Origin: Helicobacter sp. NHP19-003
Lineage (GTDB): Bacteria > Campylobacterota > Campylobacteria > Campylobacterales > Helicobacteraceae
NCBI RefSeq assembly: GCF_019703305.1
Contig: NZ_AP024814.1
Span: 682,001 to 746,000 of the forward strand
Length of the DNA stretch: 64,000 bases
Direction: 5' to 3'
Shown here one piece after another: positions 18,828-28,151 of this stretch. Below the pieces are notes generated by a model, which was not told where the DNA came from, searched no databases, and saw nothing but the letters and a program-made list of their open reading frames with translations. The first letter of the stretch is position 1; every line of letters begins with the position of its first letter. Made by a program: the position numbers and the translations under genes.

Positions 18828-20031
18828 TCAACACCACCCACTGCCCGCTCAAATCCTCTTGCGCGTTTAAACGCACAGGGTTAAAGAATTGGTCGTGTCC
18901 TAAATAAACCCCCCCCTTACGCCCCTCCACCAACACCTCTAGCGCCACGCCCCGCGCCTTTAAGTTTTGCCTAAAGGCTAGGTTGTTTTCTTGCACGCAC
19001 TCTTTGATTTGCTTTAAGCGGGCCTTGGCGATGTCTCCCCTCACTCTGTTTGGCATTTTGCTTGAGGGCGTGCCATCCCGTACGCTGTAGATGAAGGGAT
19101 GGATGTGCGTTAGGGGGAGTTTCTTAAAGTTTGCCAATGCCTCTTGCCAGATATTTTCATCCTCGTGGGGGTGGCCTACGATAAAATCCGTGCCGATGGC
19201 AAAGCCCTTGCTCGCCACTTTTTGCAAAAGGGTTATGTCCGTGTGTGTGCGGTTGCGCCGGCGCATCCAGCGCAACATGGTGTCATGGCTGTGTTGCAGG
19301 GCGATGTGTAAATGTTTTTCTAAAATGGGGTGGTCTAAGAGCTCTAAAAACTCACGATCCATTTGGGCGGGCTCTAGGCTGCCGATACGCACCCGTTTGA
19401 TGGGGGTTTTGGCGATCTCTTTGATGAGCTTGGCTAGGCTATCGCCTTTATCTAGCCCGAAACTGCCCACATTCGTGCCGGTTAAAACCACCTCCAAAAC
19501 CCCACTCTCAGCAAGCAAATTAATTTGCTTTAAAATGTGTGTTCTCTCTAAACTACGCGATTTGCCCCGAACTTGGGGGATGATGCAGTAGCTGCACCTA
19601 AAGTCGCACCCCTCTTGAATTTTGACAAAAGCCCTAGTTTTGCCCACAAAGCTCGTTAAAAGCGTGCTTTCTAGCTTGGCTTGCTTATCTTCGTGAAAAA
19701 ACCCTTCTTGGTGCAAAAGGTGGTTGATTTGGGTTTTATGATCATGCCCAAAAACTCCGCTCACTTGCCTGTTTTCTAAGAGTTTGCGCCCCTCTTTGTT
19801 CGCCCCACAGCCTGTAAAATAGACCTTTTTATCCAAAGCGTGCATTTTTTTGGCGTAAGCCCTCACGCTATAATCCGCATCGTTGGTAACGGTGCAAGAG
19901 TTTAAGACCACAATGTCGGCCAAATCCTCGTCAGCAGTGTGCTCAAAGTCCTTTAGGTGGGCGCGCATGACTTGCGTGTCAAATAAGTTTGTGCGGCAAC
20001 CGAAGGTTTTAAAATAGACTTTCTGTTTCAT
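18784..20031 (-). CDS. mtaB: tRNA (t6A37) methylthiotransferase MtaB
   Basis: This radical SAM enzyme converts t6A37 of tRNA to the 2-methylthio form. The N-terminal domain has its three cluster cysteines in FGCRTN, NSCTV and TGCG. The radical SAM motif is CDFRCSYC, followed by PQVRGKSRS. A TRAM domain ends the protein. The length of 415 residues and the FGCRTN opening favour MtaB over MiaB. The start overlaps the end of the mechanosensitive channel gene by 4 bases, in line with the same gene pairing in H. pylori. Confidence 0.92.
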   Translation of the reverse strand: MKQKVYFKTFGCRTNLFDTQVMRAHLKDFEHTADEDLADIVVLNSCTVTNDADYSVRAYAKKMHALDKKVYFTGCGANKEGRKLLENRQVSGVFGHDHKTQINHLLHQEGFFHEDKQAKLESTLLTSFVGKTRAFVKIQEGCDFRCSYCIIPQVRGKSRSLERTHILKQINLLAESGVLEVVLTGTNVGSFGLDKGDSLAKLIKEIAKTPIKRVRIGSLEPAQMDREFLELLDHPILEKHLHIALQHSHDTMLRWMRRRNRTHTDITLLQKVASKGFAIGTDFIVGHPHEDENIWQEALANFKKLPLTHIHPFIYSVRDGTPSSKMPNRVRGDIAKARLKQIKECVQENNLAFRQNLKARGVALEVLVEGRKGGVYLGHDQFFNPVRLNAQEDLSGQWVVLNDYEVELDSNFAAV

Positions 20032-21626
20032 AGGTGTAATTCCTTGTTCTCAAAAACGCTGTTTTTGTTCCCAAACCCATCGCCCTCGCTTTGCACGAAC
20101 TTAGTCGTGCTGTAGGCGATGAAAATGTCGGGTTCTTTCAAAAATGCCTCGATAATATCACTAGAAATCTTAGACTTGAGCGCAAGAGTGGCGTAAGAGT
20201 TTGTTTGGTACCACACGCTGATGTGGATGCCCTCTTGCTCTAAAACCATAAACACCCTTGGGTTGGCGCTCGTGTTGCGTAGGGAGTATTTGGTGCGCAT
20301 GTTGTTCATTTGCTTATAGGTCATTTCGGTGTATTGCTTGGCTTGGGTGTTGGCGATGTCTAGGGCAATTTGCATGGCCTTTTTGTAGTTGGAATCAAAA
20401 GTAACGCAAAAGACAATCCCATCCCAAACGGTCTTCATGCCAAAGTGGCTGTAATTACACAGCAAATTGCTAAAAATGTAGTTGTTGGGAACAAAAATGA
20501 TTCGCCCCGCCCGGCATTCGTTGTTTTTGTAACTAGTGAGTGTAACATCCTCTAAGATCGTGGTGTAAAGGGCGAAGATGTCGAGCACATCGCCCACATA
20601 GGCGTGTCCGTCTTTCATCACCTTGATGCGATCGCCCACATGGATGTTGCCCTCAATCAAAATCATAAACCACCCCAGCACACTCATGAATAAATCGCGC
20701 ATGGCAATGGCGATCCCGGCGCTGGCAAAGCCTAGCACCGTTACAAGGTAGGACACATTTTCTAAGTAGGCAAAAAGAAAGATCAACACCACCACATTGG
20801 CGTTGACAAAGTTGATCGCCTTGTTGATCGTGTAGGCGCGCTCGTTGCTGTGGATGTATTTATGGCTGATGACCTTGAGCACCCACGCCAAAACAATGCT
20901 GACAAGGGCGATTAGAACCACATAAATGAGTTTAAAAATTTGGTCTTTGATTTGGGATTTAATGTTGGATTCTGCCTCTTCAATGTCTTTGGCATAGACA
21001 TCCATGCTCGTTTTTAAAAGGTTTTGCGCCCCCTGTAACTCGATTTTTTTCACTTGTTCTTGGTAAATCTTCTTGGCCAAACCCTCTTGTTCTTGATCGC
21101 TTTCTTTCTGCAATTTTTCTAGCTGTGTCAGCACCTCTAATTCTTGATTAATCAAGTCCAGCACTTCGTGCAAGCTCTTTTTATGGTGCTTCATGGTGGT
21201 GTACTTGGCTTTGATTTGCTTAATGAAAGAAATCCCTGTAACGATGGCGATCGGGTTGGTGATGCTTGGGATATTGGCGATGTTGGGTTTTTCCACCAAC
21301 TCTTTAAAGGGGTTCATTTTGTATTGCTCTAACAACGCCTCTTGGTATTTTAGGGCTTGCAAGGTGTGGTTTAAGGTACTGATTTTCAAGGTGTCGCCGT
21401 TCTTTTTGTGCTTGAGGGTTTTGATTTGGTGCTGGATGGCTTGAATCTCCTCGTAAATTTGCTCGTAACTCTCAAAATTACTGAATTTTTTAAGCCAGAT
21501 ATTGTCGCTCGTTTGGAGCTTATGCTCTAAATGCGTGGCTTGTTCTTGCAGGCGTTGGATTTGCGCGCCTTCTTGCGCCAAAGCCAAACCAACACAAGCC
21601 CACAGCACCCAAAAAAACCTAAACAC
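20028..21626 (-). CDS. Mechanosensitive ion channel of MscS family
   Basis: The protein has a signal peptide (FRFFWVLWACVGLALA), a long periplasmic coiled coil (about residues 20-200), then several membrane helices and the MscS pore helix with GFASAGIAIAMRDLF, followed by the beta domain (IHVGDRIKV). This is the layout of larger MscS-type channels that protect against osmotic downshock. I chose GTG at 21626, which has GGGGA upstream and starts the signal peptide cleanly; TTG at 21641 would add five residues. It is divergent from the next gene and heads mtaB, the FtsH-like gene and bioV. Confidence 0.88.
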   Translation of the reverse strand: MFRFFWVLWACVGLALAQEGAQIQRLQEQATHLEHKLQTSDNIWLKKFSNFESYEQIYEEIQAIQHQIKTLKHKKNGDTLKISTLNHTLQALKYQEALLEQYKMNPFKELVEKPNIANIPSITNPIAIVTGISFIKQIKAKYTTMKHHKKSLHEVLDLINQELEVLTQLEKLQKESDQEQEGLAKKIYQEQVKKIELQGAQNLLKTSMDVYAKDIEEAESNIKSQIKDQIFKLIYVVLIALVSIVLAWVLKVISHKYIHSNERAYTINKAINFVNANVVVLIFLFAYLENVSYLVTVLGFASAGIAIAMRDLFMSVLGWFMILIEGNIHVGDRIKVMKDGHAYVGDVLDIFALYTTILEDVTLTSYKNNECRAGRIIFVPNNYIFSNLLCNYSHFGMKTVWDGIVFCVTFDSNYKKAMQIALDIANTQAKQYTEMTYKQMNNMRTKYSLRNTSANPRVFMVLEQEGIHISVWYQTNSYATLALKSKISSDIIEAFLKEPDIFIAYSTTKFVQSEGDGFGNKNSVFENKELHL

Positions 21627-21738
21627 AATGTCCCCGATCAAATGAACTCAAAAAGTGTAGTCTAACACAAGAAACCCACACTTTAACCATAGCCCCAAGA
21701 ATAGCGATAAAATGTTAAGATAAACAAAAAGGCACCAC

Positions 21739-22203
21739 ATGCAAAACCCCTTAAGCGAAATGTCTAAAGTGAGAAAATGGCTCATTAAATGGAAAACCCG
21801 CTCTTTGGGCAAACGGCTCAACATCTATATCTTGATTTTATCGGTGTTGCTTTTTTCAGATCGGTGCAATTTGCAAGCGCAACTAGAGAAGGCAAAGAAC
21901 TATCTGGAGGGCATTTTAAACGCCCGTCTAGCTTCTTGGGTCTTTGATCGCATTTGTGTCAATGTCGCCGATTACGCTCTAGACGAACACCTATATTTGA
22001 AAGACCGCATGCGGGTGTTTGAGCTCTTGGTGCAAAACATCCAACTCTACCAAATTGTGCTAGACATTTGGGACGATGAAATGTATCAAGACCAAAAAGA
22101 CATTTTAAAAATCGCCGTGCAAAATGCTTATGACAAACGCTACAGCCTAGATGCCGAGAGCCAAAGAGTCTTGACCTACCAAATGCGCTTATTTAAAAAA
22201 TAG
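21739..22203 (+). CDS. Hypothetical protein with one membrane segment
   Basis: I do not recognise this 154-residue protein. A basic N-terminus is followed by a hydrophobic stretch IYILILSVLLFSDRCNL (about 29-45), then a helical, charged C-terminal domain. It stands alone, divergent from the MscS-type gene and convergent with the oxygenase gene. A sequence resembling a -10 element (GATAAAAT, about 21707-21714) lies upstream. The reading frame has normal codon use, so I believe it is real. Confidence 0.65.
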   Translation: MQNPLSEMSKVRKWLIKWKTRSLGKRLNIYILILSVLLFSDRCNLQAQLEKAKNYLEGILNARLASWVFDRICVNVADYALDEHLYLKDRMRVFELLVQNIQLYQIVLDIWDDEMYQDQKDILKIAVQNAYDKRYSLDAESQRVLTYQMRLFKK

Positions 22204-22248
22204 CACCATCTTGTCTTAAACACGCAGGCACGGGCTTAAGATGGAAGG

Positions 22249-22881
22249 TCAACACTTGGGCTGTCTGATCCACTTGGTGGCGATCCATTTTTCCCCCTCA
22301 AGCACGGGCACACCCCCGTGCAAACTCAAGGGTTGCAATTCAAAGTCTTCGGGCAGTTGTTTGATGTTTTCAAAGTAGATCAAACTGCCCGCTTTTGGGG
22401 TGAAGTGCAACCCCATTTCAGGAAACACCGTACCGCCCCCCTGTTTGGCTGGTTGCAAATAGAATAAAAATGTGGCGATGCGTTGCCCTTTATTGCGCAG
22501 GGACTCGGCATTGTCGCTGCCTAAGTGCGGTTGGTAGTAGTCCCAATGGGGTTTATACTCTTGATTCACCCTATAGCGCTGGATTTGGATGCACTCTTGC
22601 TGCTCTAGGTGGTAGCCAAAGTGATTTGTGATTTTTGCTTCAATGCGACTCACAACAGCATTGGCCCCCCAATCAAAGAAAGTCCCATGGCTGGTGCGAG
22701 TCGTGGAGGGCTCTAAGCTGCCTGTTTGGGAGTTATAGATCATGGAGGGTTTTAAGTGGGGCAGGCTTAAGTTCATCAGCTCGGCACAATCCTCAGGGCT
22801 TAAAAAGTTTTCAATCAACAGAATGCCCGGTTCATTCGCCCTTAAGCGCACAGGTAGGGTTAAATTGTCTAAGGAAGTCAA
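22249..22881 (-). CDS. 2-oxoglutarate/Fe(II)-dependent prolyl 4-hydroxylase-like oxygenase
   Basis: This is a member of the P4Hc superfamily. The iron ligands are H and D in PHWDYY and H in SLHGG, and the Lys in EGEKWIATKWI binds 2-oxoglutarate. These fit the HxD...H...K pattern at the usual spacing in a 210-residue domain with an N-terminal ENFLSPEDCAEL segment. The apparent start is TTG at 22881, and TTGA is shared with the stop of the upstream module gene. The frame is open upstream through a run of eight C (G on the plus strand, 22903-22910). One more C would fuse the upstream module to this enzyme. Its substrate is unknown. Confidence 0.88.
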   Translation of the reverse strand: MTSLDNLTLPVRLRANEPGILLIENFLSPEDCAELMNLSLPHLKPSMIYNSQTGSLEPSTTRTSHGTFFDWGANAVVSRIEAKITNHFGYHLEQQECIQIQRYRVNQEYKPHWDYYQPHLGSDNAESLRNKGQRIATFLFYLQPAKQGGGTVFPEMGLHFTPKAGSLIYFENIKQLPEDFELQPLSLHGGVPVLEGEKWIATKWIRQPKC

Positions 22882-23219
22882 TAGATCGGTTTTTCTAAAA
22901 GTGGGGGGGGTAAAATTTGGGTTTGGGGAAGGGTTTGCTGGGTGGGGGTAGAAAAGGCAAACATCTCTTCAAGCACGCCCCGATTTACAGACACGCCAAA
23001 AATTTGGCAAAGCTGGCAGACGATCTCTAAATCTTGGGGAGCATTGATGGCTTGGATCGCTTGCAATTCTTGGGCATGGTTGTTGAATTTCAGCCAGCGG
23101 TGCAAGGTTTGGTTCTTAAACAACTCCAGCACATCTAAAATGTCAAAATGCTCTTTTAAATCCTTGAGATTCCTAATCTTTTGCCCATCGCAGTTTAAGG
23201 CAAACTTCGCGGCTTTCAT
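22878..23219 (-). CDS. Copy A of the AKFALxCDGEK module, upstream of the oxygenase
   Basis: This 113-residue protein starts MKAAKFALNCDGQKI and continues LKEHFDILDVLELFK, then TLHRWLK, followed by helices to about residue 85. A proline-rich linker (QTLPQTQILPPPLLEK) then leads to the stop. The module recurs at 31131, 33896 and 39668. I know of no assigned function; the small helical form, with a conserved LHRWL core and placement before different domains, suggests a shared adaptor. Start at 23219 is set by AAGGA and by alignment with the other copies. A -10 element TACAAT lies at 23255-23250. tRNA-Val follows on the upstream side. Confidence 0.8.
   Translation of the reverse strand: MKAAKFALNCDGQKIRNLKDLKEHFDILDVLELFKNQTLHRWLKFNNHAQELQAIQAINAPQDLEIVCQLCQIFGVSVNRGVLEEMFAFSTPTQQTLPQTQILPPPLLEKPIY
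22903..22910. repeat. Homopolymer tract of eight C on the coding strand, copy A
   Basis: Eight G on the plus strand (C on the coding strand) lie near the module 3' end. As read, the module ends at 22878. With nine C the frame would run on into the oxygenase gene without a stop. This matches the position of the tracts in copies C and D. Confidence 0.75.
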
Positions 23220-23249
23220 CGGCATGTCCTTATGATAAAATAGGCTTGA

Positions 23250-23255
23250 ATTGTA
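23250..23255 (-). promoter_or_regulatory. Putative -10 element of module copy A
   Basis: TACAAT on the minus strand lies about 30 bases before the ATG at 23219, with AAGGA between. The spacing equals that of the TATAAT elements in front of the other three copies. No clear -35 element, as usual in Helicobacter. Confidence 0.5.
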
Positions 23256-23361
23256 GCGCATTGTTGGTTTTATTGTGCTTGTGTGGGGGCAAGGTTTGGG
23301 ATTTTAGCTTTTGGCGTTTCGGTGTTTCAAATCTTTTACATATGGATTTTTAGGGCTTTGA

Positions 23362-23437
23362 TGGTGGCCACGATTGGACTCGAACCAACGACCACTACCA
23401 TGTCAAGGTAGTGCTCTACCAACTGAGCTACGCGACC
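23362..23437 (-). tRNA. tRNA-Val (anticodon GAC)
   Basis: The minus strand folds as a full cloverleaf: acceptor GGTCGCG with CGTGGCC, D arm GCTCAGTTGGTAGAGC, anticodon stem ACTACC/GGTAGT with loop TTGACAT (anticodon GAC), and T loop GTTCGAGTC. Discriminator A and an encoded CCA end at 23362. It lies between lspA and the accessory module/oxygenase pair, a common edge for inserted genes. Confidence 0.96.
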
Positions 23438-23467
23438 GCAATAGGGATTGTTTCATAAAAGCGGGCA

Positions 23468-23920
23468 TTATAGCTTACTTTGCTTGTCTTTTGCCTTAAA
23501 GCTCTTTAAAATCAAAAGCCCCACGCCCACATCGATCAACACATCGGCAAGGTTGAAGATCGCAAAGTCAAATTTATAATGCCAATAGACATAATCGATC
23601 ACATGCCCATGCACAAAGCGATCAAGTACATTAGAAACCCCCGCGCCTAAAACCAACCCAAAGGGCAAGGCGTTTTCTTGAAACAACGCCTTTTGCCGCC
23701 ACAAAAACACCCCAAGCCCCACCAGCAACACCACTTGCAAATACTTCAGCCACACCCCCAAAAAGTGCAGCATAGAGAACGCCACACCCTCATTGTAGGC
23801 GAGCACGATAGAGATCACAGGGCCTTCATAGCGCACGCCATGCAGGATGCATTGCTTGATGATTTGGTCGGCAACGATGGCAAGCCCAAAGGCAAGCCAA
23901 AATTTCAGGGCGGGGGTCAA
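23468..23920 (-). CDS. lspA: Lipoprotein signal peptidase II
   Basis: LspA cleaves signal peptides of prolipoproteins in the inner membrane. Four hydrophobic segments are visible in 150 residues. The catalytic Asp pair is in [11 protein letters not shown] and [11 protein letters not shown]. The start overlaps the end of glmM by 4 bases. The same glmM-lspA pairing occurs in H. pylori. Confidence 0.95.
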   Translation of the reverse strand: MTPALKFWLAFGLAIVADQIIKQCILHGVRYEGPVISIVLAYNEGVAFSMLHFLGVWLKYLQVVLLVGLGVFLWRQKALFQENALPFGLVLGAGVSNVLDRFVHGHVIDYVYWHYKFDFAIFNLADVLIDVGVGLLILKSFKAKDKQSKL

Positions 23921-25251
23921 GTCAAATGCTCTTTAAAAAACGCCTGCAACTCCTGCGCCCGTTTTTCTAAATGGGCTTGTTGCTCCCCCTCTAGCAAAAT
24001 GCGTAAAATATTTTCTGTGCCTGAGTAGCGGATCAAATGGCGCAAACCTTCTTGCTCTAGGCTGGCGACAAGCTCACTAAAGCCGGGGATTTGCTCTAGG
24101 GGCTTTTTGTGCTTGATGCGGACATTTTCTAAAATTTGGGGGTGCAATTCAAAGGGGTTGAGCACCACGCTGCTGGGCTTGTTGTTTTCAAGCACACAGG
24201 CGGCCACTTGCAACGCGCTCATGATCCCATCGCCCGTTTTGGCATAATCGCCAAAAATGATGTGCCCGCTTTGCTCGCCCCCAAAATTGATTTGGTGCTC
24301 TTGCATGCTTTTTCTCACAAGCTTATCGCCCACCCCACAGCGCACTAAGGCGATGCCTTGTTTTTCTAAATAGGCTTGCAGAGCTAAATTGCTCATGGTG
24401 GTCACCACGATTTTGTCGTGGGCTAGTTTTTCTTGTTGCTGTTGGTAGGTGGCTAAGACCCCGATGAGTTTGTCGCCATGCACCACTTCGCCCAAATTAT
24501 CCACCACCACGAGCCGATCCGCGTCCCCATCTAAAGCGATGCCTAAATCGGCGCGGTAGCGTTTGACTTCTTGGCTGAGTTCCAAGGGGTAGAGCGCGCC
24601 ACACTGGGCGTTGATGTTGCTCCCGCTGGGCTCATCATTGATGACAATCACATCTGCACCCAGCTCGCTAAAGACAATGGGGGCGACTTTATAGCCCGCG
24701 CCATTTGCCGTGTCTATGACAATGCGCATGCCCTGTAGGCTTAAATGTTTGGGGAAAGAGTTTTTTAAATGCACAATGTAACGCCCGATCACATCGTCAA
24801 TGCGCTTAGAACTGCCGATCGCCACGCCACATTGGCAACTGCTCTCTAAACGCTTGGTGTCGCTAAAGATTTTTTCGATCTCTTCTTCGCTCTGCCTTTG
24901 GAGTTTATCCCCAAAGCGGTCAAAAAACTTAATGCCATTGTCTTCAAAGGGGTTGTGGCTCGCGCTGATCATCACCCCCGCATCGCAACGCATGTTTTCA
25001 GTCAAAAAGGCAATAGCGGGCGTGGGCATGGGCCCAATTTGCATGACATCATAACCCACGCTCGTTAAGGCACTCACAAGGGCGTTTTCGATCATATACC
25101 CGCTCTTGCGGGTGTCCTTGCCGACTAAAATTTTATTGCTGCTGGCTTGCTCTTTGAAGTAAAGCCCTGCGGCGATGCCAAGACGCATCACAAACATAGG
25201 CGTGATCTCTACCCCCGCCTTGCCCCGCACCCCATCTGTGCCAAAAACCAT
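23917..25251 (-). CDS. glmM: Phosphoglucosamine mutase
   Basis: GlmM converts glucosamine-6-phosphate to glucosamine-1-phosphate, feeding GlmU (61964-63289) and peptidoglycan and LPS synthesis. The phosphoserine loop is [13 protein letters not shown] near residues 97-109, the metal-binding loop is ALDGDADR and the sugar loop is GGEQSGH. The C-terminal phosphate site [11 protein letters not shown] is present. At 444 residues it is full length. It diverges from rpsT. Confidence 0.97.
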   Translation of the reverse strand: MVFGTDGVRGKAGVEITPMFVMRLGIAAGLYFKEQASSNKILVGKDTRKSGYMIENALVSALTSVGYDVMQIGPMPTPAIAFLTENMRCDAGVMISASHNPFEDNGIKFFDRFGDKLQRQSEEEIEKIFSDTKRLESSCQCGVAIGSSKRIDDVIGRYIVHLKNSFPKHLSLQGMRIVIDTANGAGYKVAPIVFSELGADVIVINDEPSGSNINAQCGALYPLELSQEVKRYRADLGIALDGDADRLVVVDNLGEVVHGDKLIGVLATYQQQQEKLAHDKIVVTTMSNLALQAYLEKQGIALVRCGVGDKLVRKSMQEHQINFGGEQSGHIIFGDYAKTGDGIMSALQVAACVLENNKPSSVVLNPFELHPQILENVRIKHKKPLEQIPGFSELVASLEQEGLRHLIRYSGTENILRILLEGEQQAHLEKRAQELQAFFKEHLT

Positions 25252-25290
25252 GCCATGTCCTATTTAATCAGTCTTTAATGCTTTTTTAGA

Positions 25291-25296
25291 TAGAAT
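25291..25296 (+). promoter_or_regulatory. Putative -10 element before rpsT
   Basis: TAGAAT lies 35 bases before the GTG start, in the AT-rich 79-base gap between divergent glmM and rpsT. It is followed by an AAAGGA ribosome binding site. Assignment rests on sequence and position only. Confidence 0.4.
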
Positions 25297-25330
25297 CCTG
25301 CCATATTATTTTTGATAAAAGGATTAAGTC

Positions 25331-25606
25331 GTGGCTAACCATAAGTCCGCTGAAAAAAGGATTCGCCAAACCATCAAGCGCACTGAGCGCAACCGCTTTT
25401 ATAAGACGCGCGTTAAAAACATCATCAAAGCCGTGAGAGAGGCGGTCGCCAGCCACGATGTACATAAGGCTCAAGACGCTTTAAAGGTGGCCAATAAAGA
25501 GTTGCATAAATTCGTCAGCAAGGGGGTTTTAAAGAAAAACACCGCTTCTAGAAAAGTGTCCCGTCTAAATGCCAGCGTGAAAAAGATCGCCCTAGCCACT
25601 GCCTAA
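25331..25606 (+). CDS. rpsT: 30S ribosomal protein S20
   Basis: S20 binds 16S rRNA early in small-subunit assembly. The protein begins [14 protein letters not shown], is 91 residues long, lysine-rich and helical, as for the family. It begins with GTG at 25331, after AAAGGATTAA. It stands 3 bases ahead of prfA, and the pair is conserved in H. pylori. Confidence 0.97.
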   Translation: MANHKSAEKRIRQTIKRTERNRFYKTRVKNIIKAVREAVASHDVHKAQDALKVANKELHKFVSKGVLKKNTASRKVSRLNASVKKIALATA

Positions 25607-25609
25607 GCT

Positions 25610-26677
25610 GTGCTGTCTAACAAACTGCAGGCGATCGTCGATCGCTACGATGCGCTCGCCCACGCCCTCACCCAGCCCGAAGTTTTAGCCGACATCAAGC
25701 AACTCACCGCCCTAAGCAAGGAACAAGCGGGGATCGAAGAGCTCGCCCAGGCCGCTAAAACCTACCTACAGCTCTTAGAGGGCATACAAGAGAACAAAGC
25801 CCTATTAGAGGATAAAGAGCTGGGCGAGTTAGCTAAAGAAGAGCTCAAAGCCCTAGAGGAAGAAAAAAACACCCTAGAGGAGCGTATAAAAATCCTTTTA
25901 ATCCCCAAAGACCCCAACGACAATAAGAACATTTATTTGGAGCTTAGGGCAGGCACGGGGGGCGATGAGGCCGGGATTTTTGTGGGCGACTTGTTTAAGG
26001 CCTATTGCCGTTACGCCGACTTGAAGCGCTGGAAGGTGGAGATCGTGAGCTCTAGTGAAAACAGCGTGGGCGGGTATAAAGAGATGATCGCTTTAATCAA
26101 GGGGCAGGGGGTGTATTCAAGGCTGAAATTTGAGGCGGGCACACACAGGGTGCAAAGAGTCCCCGAAACCGAGTCGCAGGGGAGAATCCACACTTCTGCC
26201 GTAACCGTGGCGATCATGCCCGAAGTGGACGATGTGGAGGTGAACATCAACCCCAGCGATTTACGCATTGAAGTCTTTAGGGCGGGCGGGCATGGTGGGC
26301 AGTGTGTGAACACCACCGACTCGGCGGTGCGAATCACGCATGTGCCTACGGGCATCAGCGTGTCTATGCAGGATGAAAAGTCGCAACACAAAAACCGCGA
26401 CAAGGCGTTAAAAATTTTAAAAGCCCGCTTGTATGAAAAGCAAATTGAGGAACAACAAGAGGCGAACTCCGCCAGCCGTAAAATGCAAGTGGGCAGCGGG
26501 GATCGCAGTGAGCGGATCCGCACCTACAACTATCCGCAAAACCGCCTGAGCGATCACCGCATTAATTTAACTTTGTACAGCCTTGAGGAATTGATGCTTT
26601 CGGGCAATTTAGACCCCGTGATCGAGCCCCTGATCGCCCACGCACAGGCGCAGGGCTTAGAGCAACAAGGAGAGTAA
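25610..26677 (+). CDS. prfA: Peptide chain release factor 1
   Basis: RF1 terminates translation at UAA and UAG. The GGQ loop that triggers hydrolysis appears in [16 protein letters not shown]; the stop-codon recognition region lies about 40-50 residues earlier ([15 protein letters not shown]). The 355-residue length is normal. The start codon is GTG, 3 bases after the rpsT stop, and the stop leads directly into fabD. Confidence 0.96.
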   Translation: MLSNKLQAIVDRYDALAHALTQPEVLADIKQLTALSKEQAGIEELAQAAKTYLQLLEGIQENKALLEDKELGELAKEELKALEEEKNTLEERIKILLIPKDPNDNKNIYLELRAGTGGDEAGIFVGDLFKAYCRYADLKRWKVEIVSSSENSVGGYKEMIALIKGQGVYSRLKFEAGTHRVQRVPETESQGRIHTSAVTVAIMPEVDDVEVNINPSDLRIEVFRAGGHGGQCVNTTDSAVRITHVPTGISVSMQDEKSQHKNRDKALKILKARLYEKQIEEQQEANSASRKMQVGSGDRSERIRTYNYPQNRLSDHRINLTLYSLEELMLSGNLDPVIEPLIAHAQAQGLEQQGE

Positions 26678-26678
26678 G

Positions 26679-27587
26679 ATGGTGGCACTTTTTGGCGGGC
26701 AAGGCTCGCAGCATATCGGCATGGGACAGGATTTATGCGCTAACTTTAGCCTAGCCAAACAAATGTGTGAGAGGGCAAGCGACCACTTACACACCGACAT
26801 GGCAAAGTTACTTTGGAGCGAAAACCCCCTCATCAACCAAAGTGCTTACACCCAAAGCGCGATTTTTTTAGTATCGCTCATGGCTTACGCAGTTTATCAG
26901 CAAGAGGGGGGCAAGTTGCCACAGCTGGCCCTAGGGCATTCGCTAGGCGAGATCAGCGCAAATGGGGCAAGTGGGGCATTGGATTTAGAGCATGGCCTAA
27001 AACTTGTCTTTGAGCGGGGGCGTTTAATGGAGGAAGTGTGCGCTAAATTAGGCCAAGAGATGGGCATGCTAGCGGTTTTGGGAGCAGACATTGCCCTCTT
27101 AGAGTCCTTTTGCTTGCAGGCCAGAGAGGCAGGAAACACACTCTATGCCGCAAATTTCAATGGCTCGCAAGTCGTGCTCGCGGGGGCTAAGGCGTATTTA
27201 AAAAACCTAGAGCCTAAGAGCTTTGGAGCAAAAAAGTTGGTGTTGCTGCCCATGAGCGTGGTGAGCCATTGCCCCCTTTTAGAGCCGATGGTACAACCCT
27301 TTAAAGCCTTGCTAGAGCAACATTTAAAAGACAGCTACAACTTTGGCGTGGTGTCTAACGCCACAACCCGAGTCTATAAGGACAAAGAGGGGGCTTTGGA
27401 GTGTTTGGGCGTGCAGCTCACACAGCCTGTGCGCTACAGCGATTGCTTGAGCGTGTGCGGAGAGGAAGACTCTTTTTATGTGGAGTTTGGCACAAGCGTG
27501 CTGAAGAATCTTAACAAACGCCTAAGCTCTAAGCCCACTTACAGCATCACCAATACCGCCGAGTTGAAGGAAGCCTTGCTGGCTTAG
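26679..27587 (+). CDS. fabD: Malonyl-CoA:ACP transacylase
   Basis: FabD loads malonyl groups onto acyl carrier protein for fatty acid synthesis. The oxyanion-hole motif GGQGSQ is at residues 6-11, the active serine is in LGHSLGEISA, and the histidine lies in SVVSHCPLLEPM. At 302 residues it is typical. It follows prfA with one base between, so it is probably read from the same transcript. In H. pylori, by my memory, it lies elsewhere. Confidence 0.95.
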   Translation: MVALFGGQGSQHIGMGQDLCANFSLAKQMCERASDHLHTDMAKLLWSENPLINQSAYTQSAIFLVSLMAYAVYQQEGGKLPQLALGHSLGEISANGASGALDLEHGLKLVFERGRLMEEVCAKLGQEMGMLAVLGADIALLESFCLQAREAGNTLYAANFNGSQVVLAGAKAYLKNLEPKSFGAKKLVLLPMSVVSHCPLLEPMVQPFKALLEQHLKDSYNFGVVSNATTRVYKDKEGALECLGVQLTQPVRYSDCLSVCGEEDSFYVEFGTSVLKNLNKRLSSKPTYSITNTAELKEALLA

Positions 27588-27613
27588 TTTGCCCTTTGTT
27601 TAGGCTTTTTTGC

Positions 27614-27619
27614 TAAAAT
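27614..27619 (+). promoter_or_regulatory. Putative -10 element before the YhcH-type gene
   Basis: TAAAAT within TGCTAAAAT resembles an extended -10 element. It lies 30 bases before the ATG at 27650, and GGAGAG is the ribosome binding site. There is no experimental support. Confidence 0.4.
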
Positions 27620-27649
27620 GGGGGGCTTAGATGAGATTTTGGAGAGAAA

Positions 27650-28144
27650 ATGGCGGTCATCGGTAAATTAGACTCTTTGGCGGGTTTGTTTTCTAAAACC
27701 CAAGAGTTGGAAAACCTTTACACCTATTTAAAGCAAATTTGTGACCCCAAGCACCCCGCCTGCCAAGCCTTGTTGCAAAGGCAGGCAAGCTCAATGGTCA
27801 AAGAATTGGGGTCCGGGATGTGTGCCATTGAGATTGTCTACAGCCCTGAGCTAGGCACGCTTGAAACACATAAAGAATGCATAGATTTCTTATTAGTGGT
27901 GATGGGGGGCGAGATTTTACACCTAGCCGACAAAACAGATTTAAGCGTGCTAACGCCTTACAACCTAGATAAAGACCAAGAAACCTACCAGCACAACAGC
28001 CTGTGCTACTCTGTGCCCTTGCACGCTGGAATGCTTGTGATCTTATTCCCCCATGATGCACACACCACAGAGGCGCATAAGCCCGGGCTCGTCTATAAAG
28101 TCGTGGTGAAAGTCCCCATAAATCTCGTTAAATTTAAGTTATAG
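27650..28144 (+). CDS. YhcH/YjgK/YiaL family cupin protein (DUF386)
   Basis: The start MAVIGKLDSLAGL and the core motifs ETHKECIDFLLVVMGGE, YNLDKDQETY and LFPHDAHTTEAH match the YhcH/YjgK/YiaL (beta-galactosidase beta subunit-like) family. Those proteins are small metal-binding cupins, and some are sialic acid anomerases. The 164-residue length is near the family norm. There are no sialic acid genes in the window, so substrate cannot be inferred. It is followed after 7 bases by a DUF2147-type gene. Confidence 0.8.
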   Translation: MAVIGKLDSLAGLFSKTQELENLYTYLKQICDPKHPACQALLQRQASSMVKELGSGMCAIEIVYSPELGTLETHKECIDFLLVVMGGEILHLADKTDLSVLTPYNLDKDQETYQHNSLCYSVPLHAGMLVILFPHDAHTTEAHKPGLVYKVVVKVPINLVKFKL

Positions 28145-28151
28145 AGTTTTG

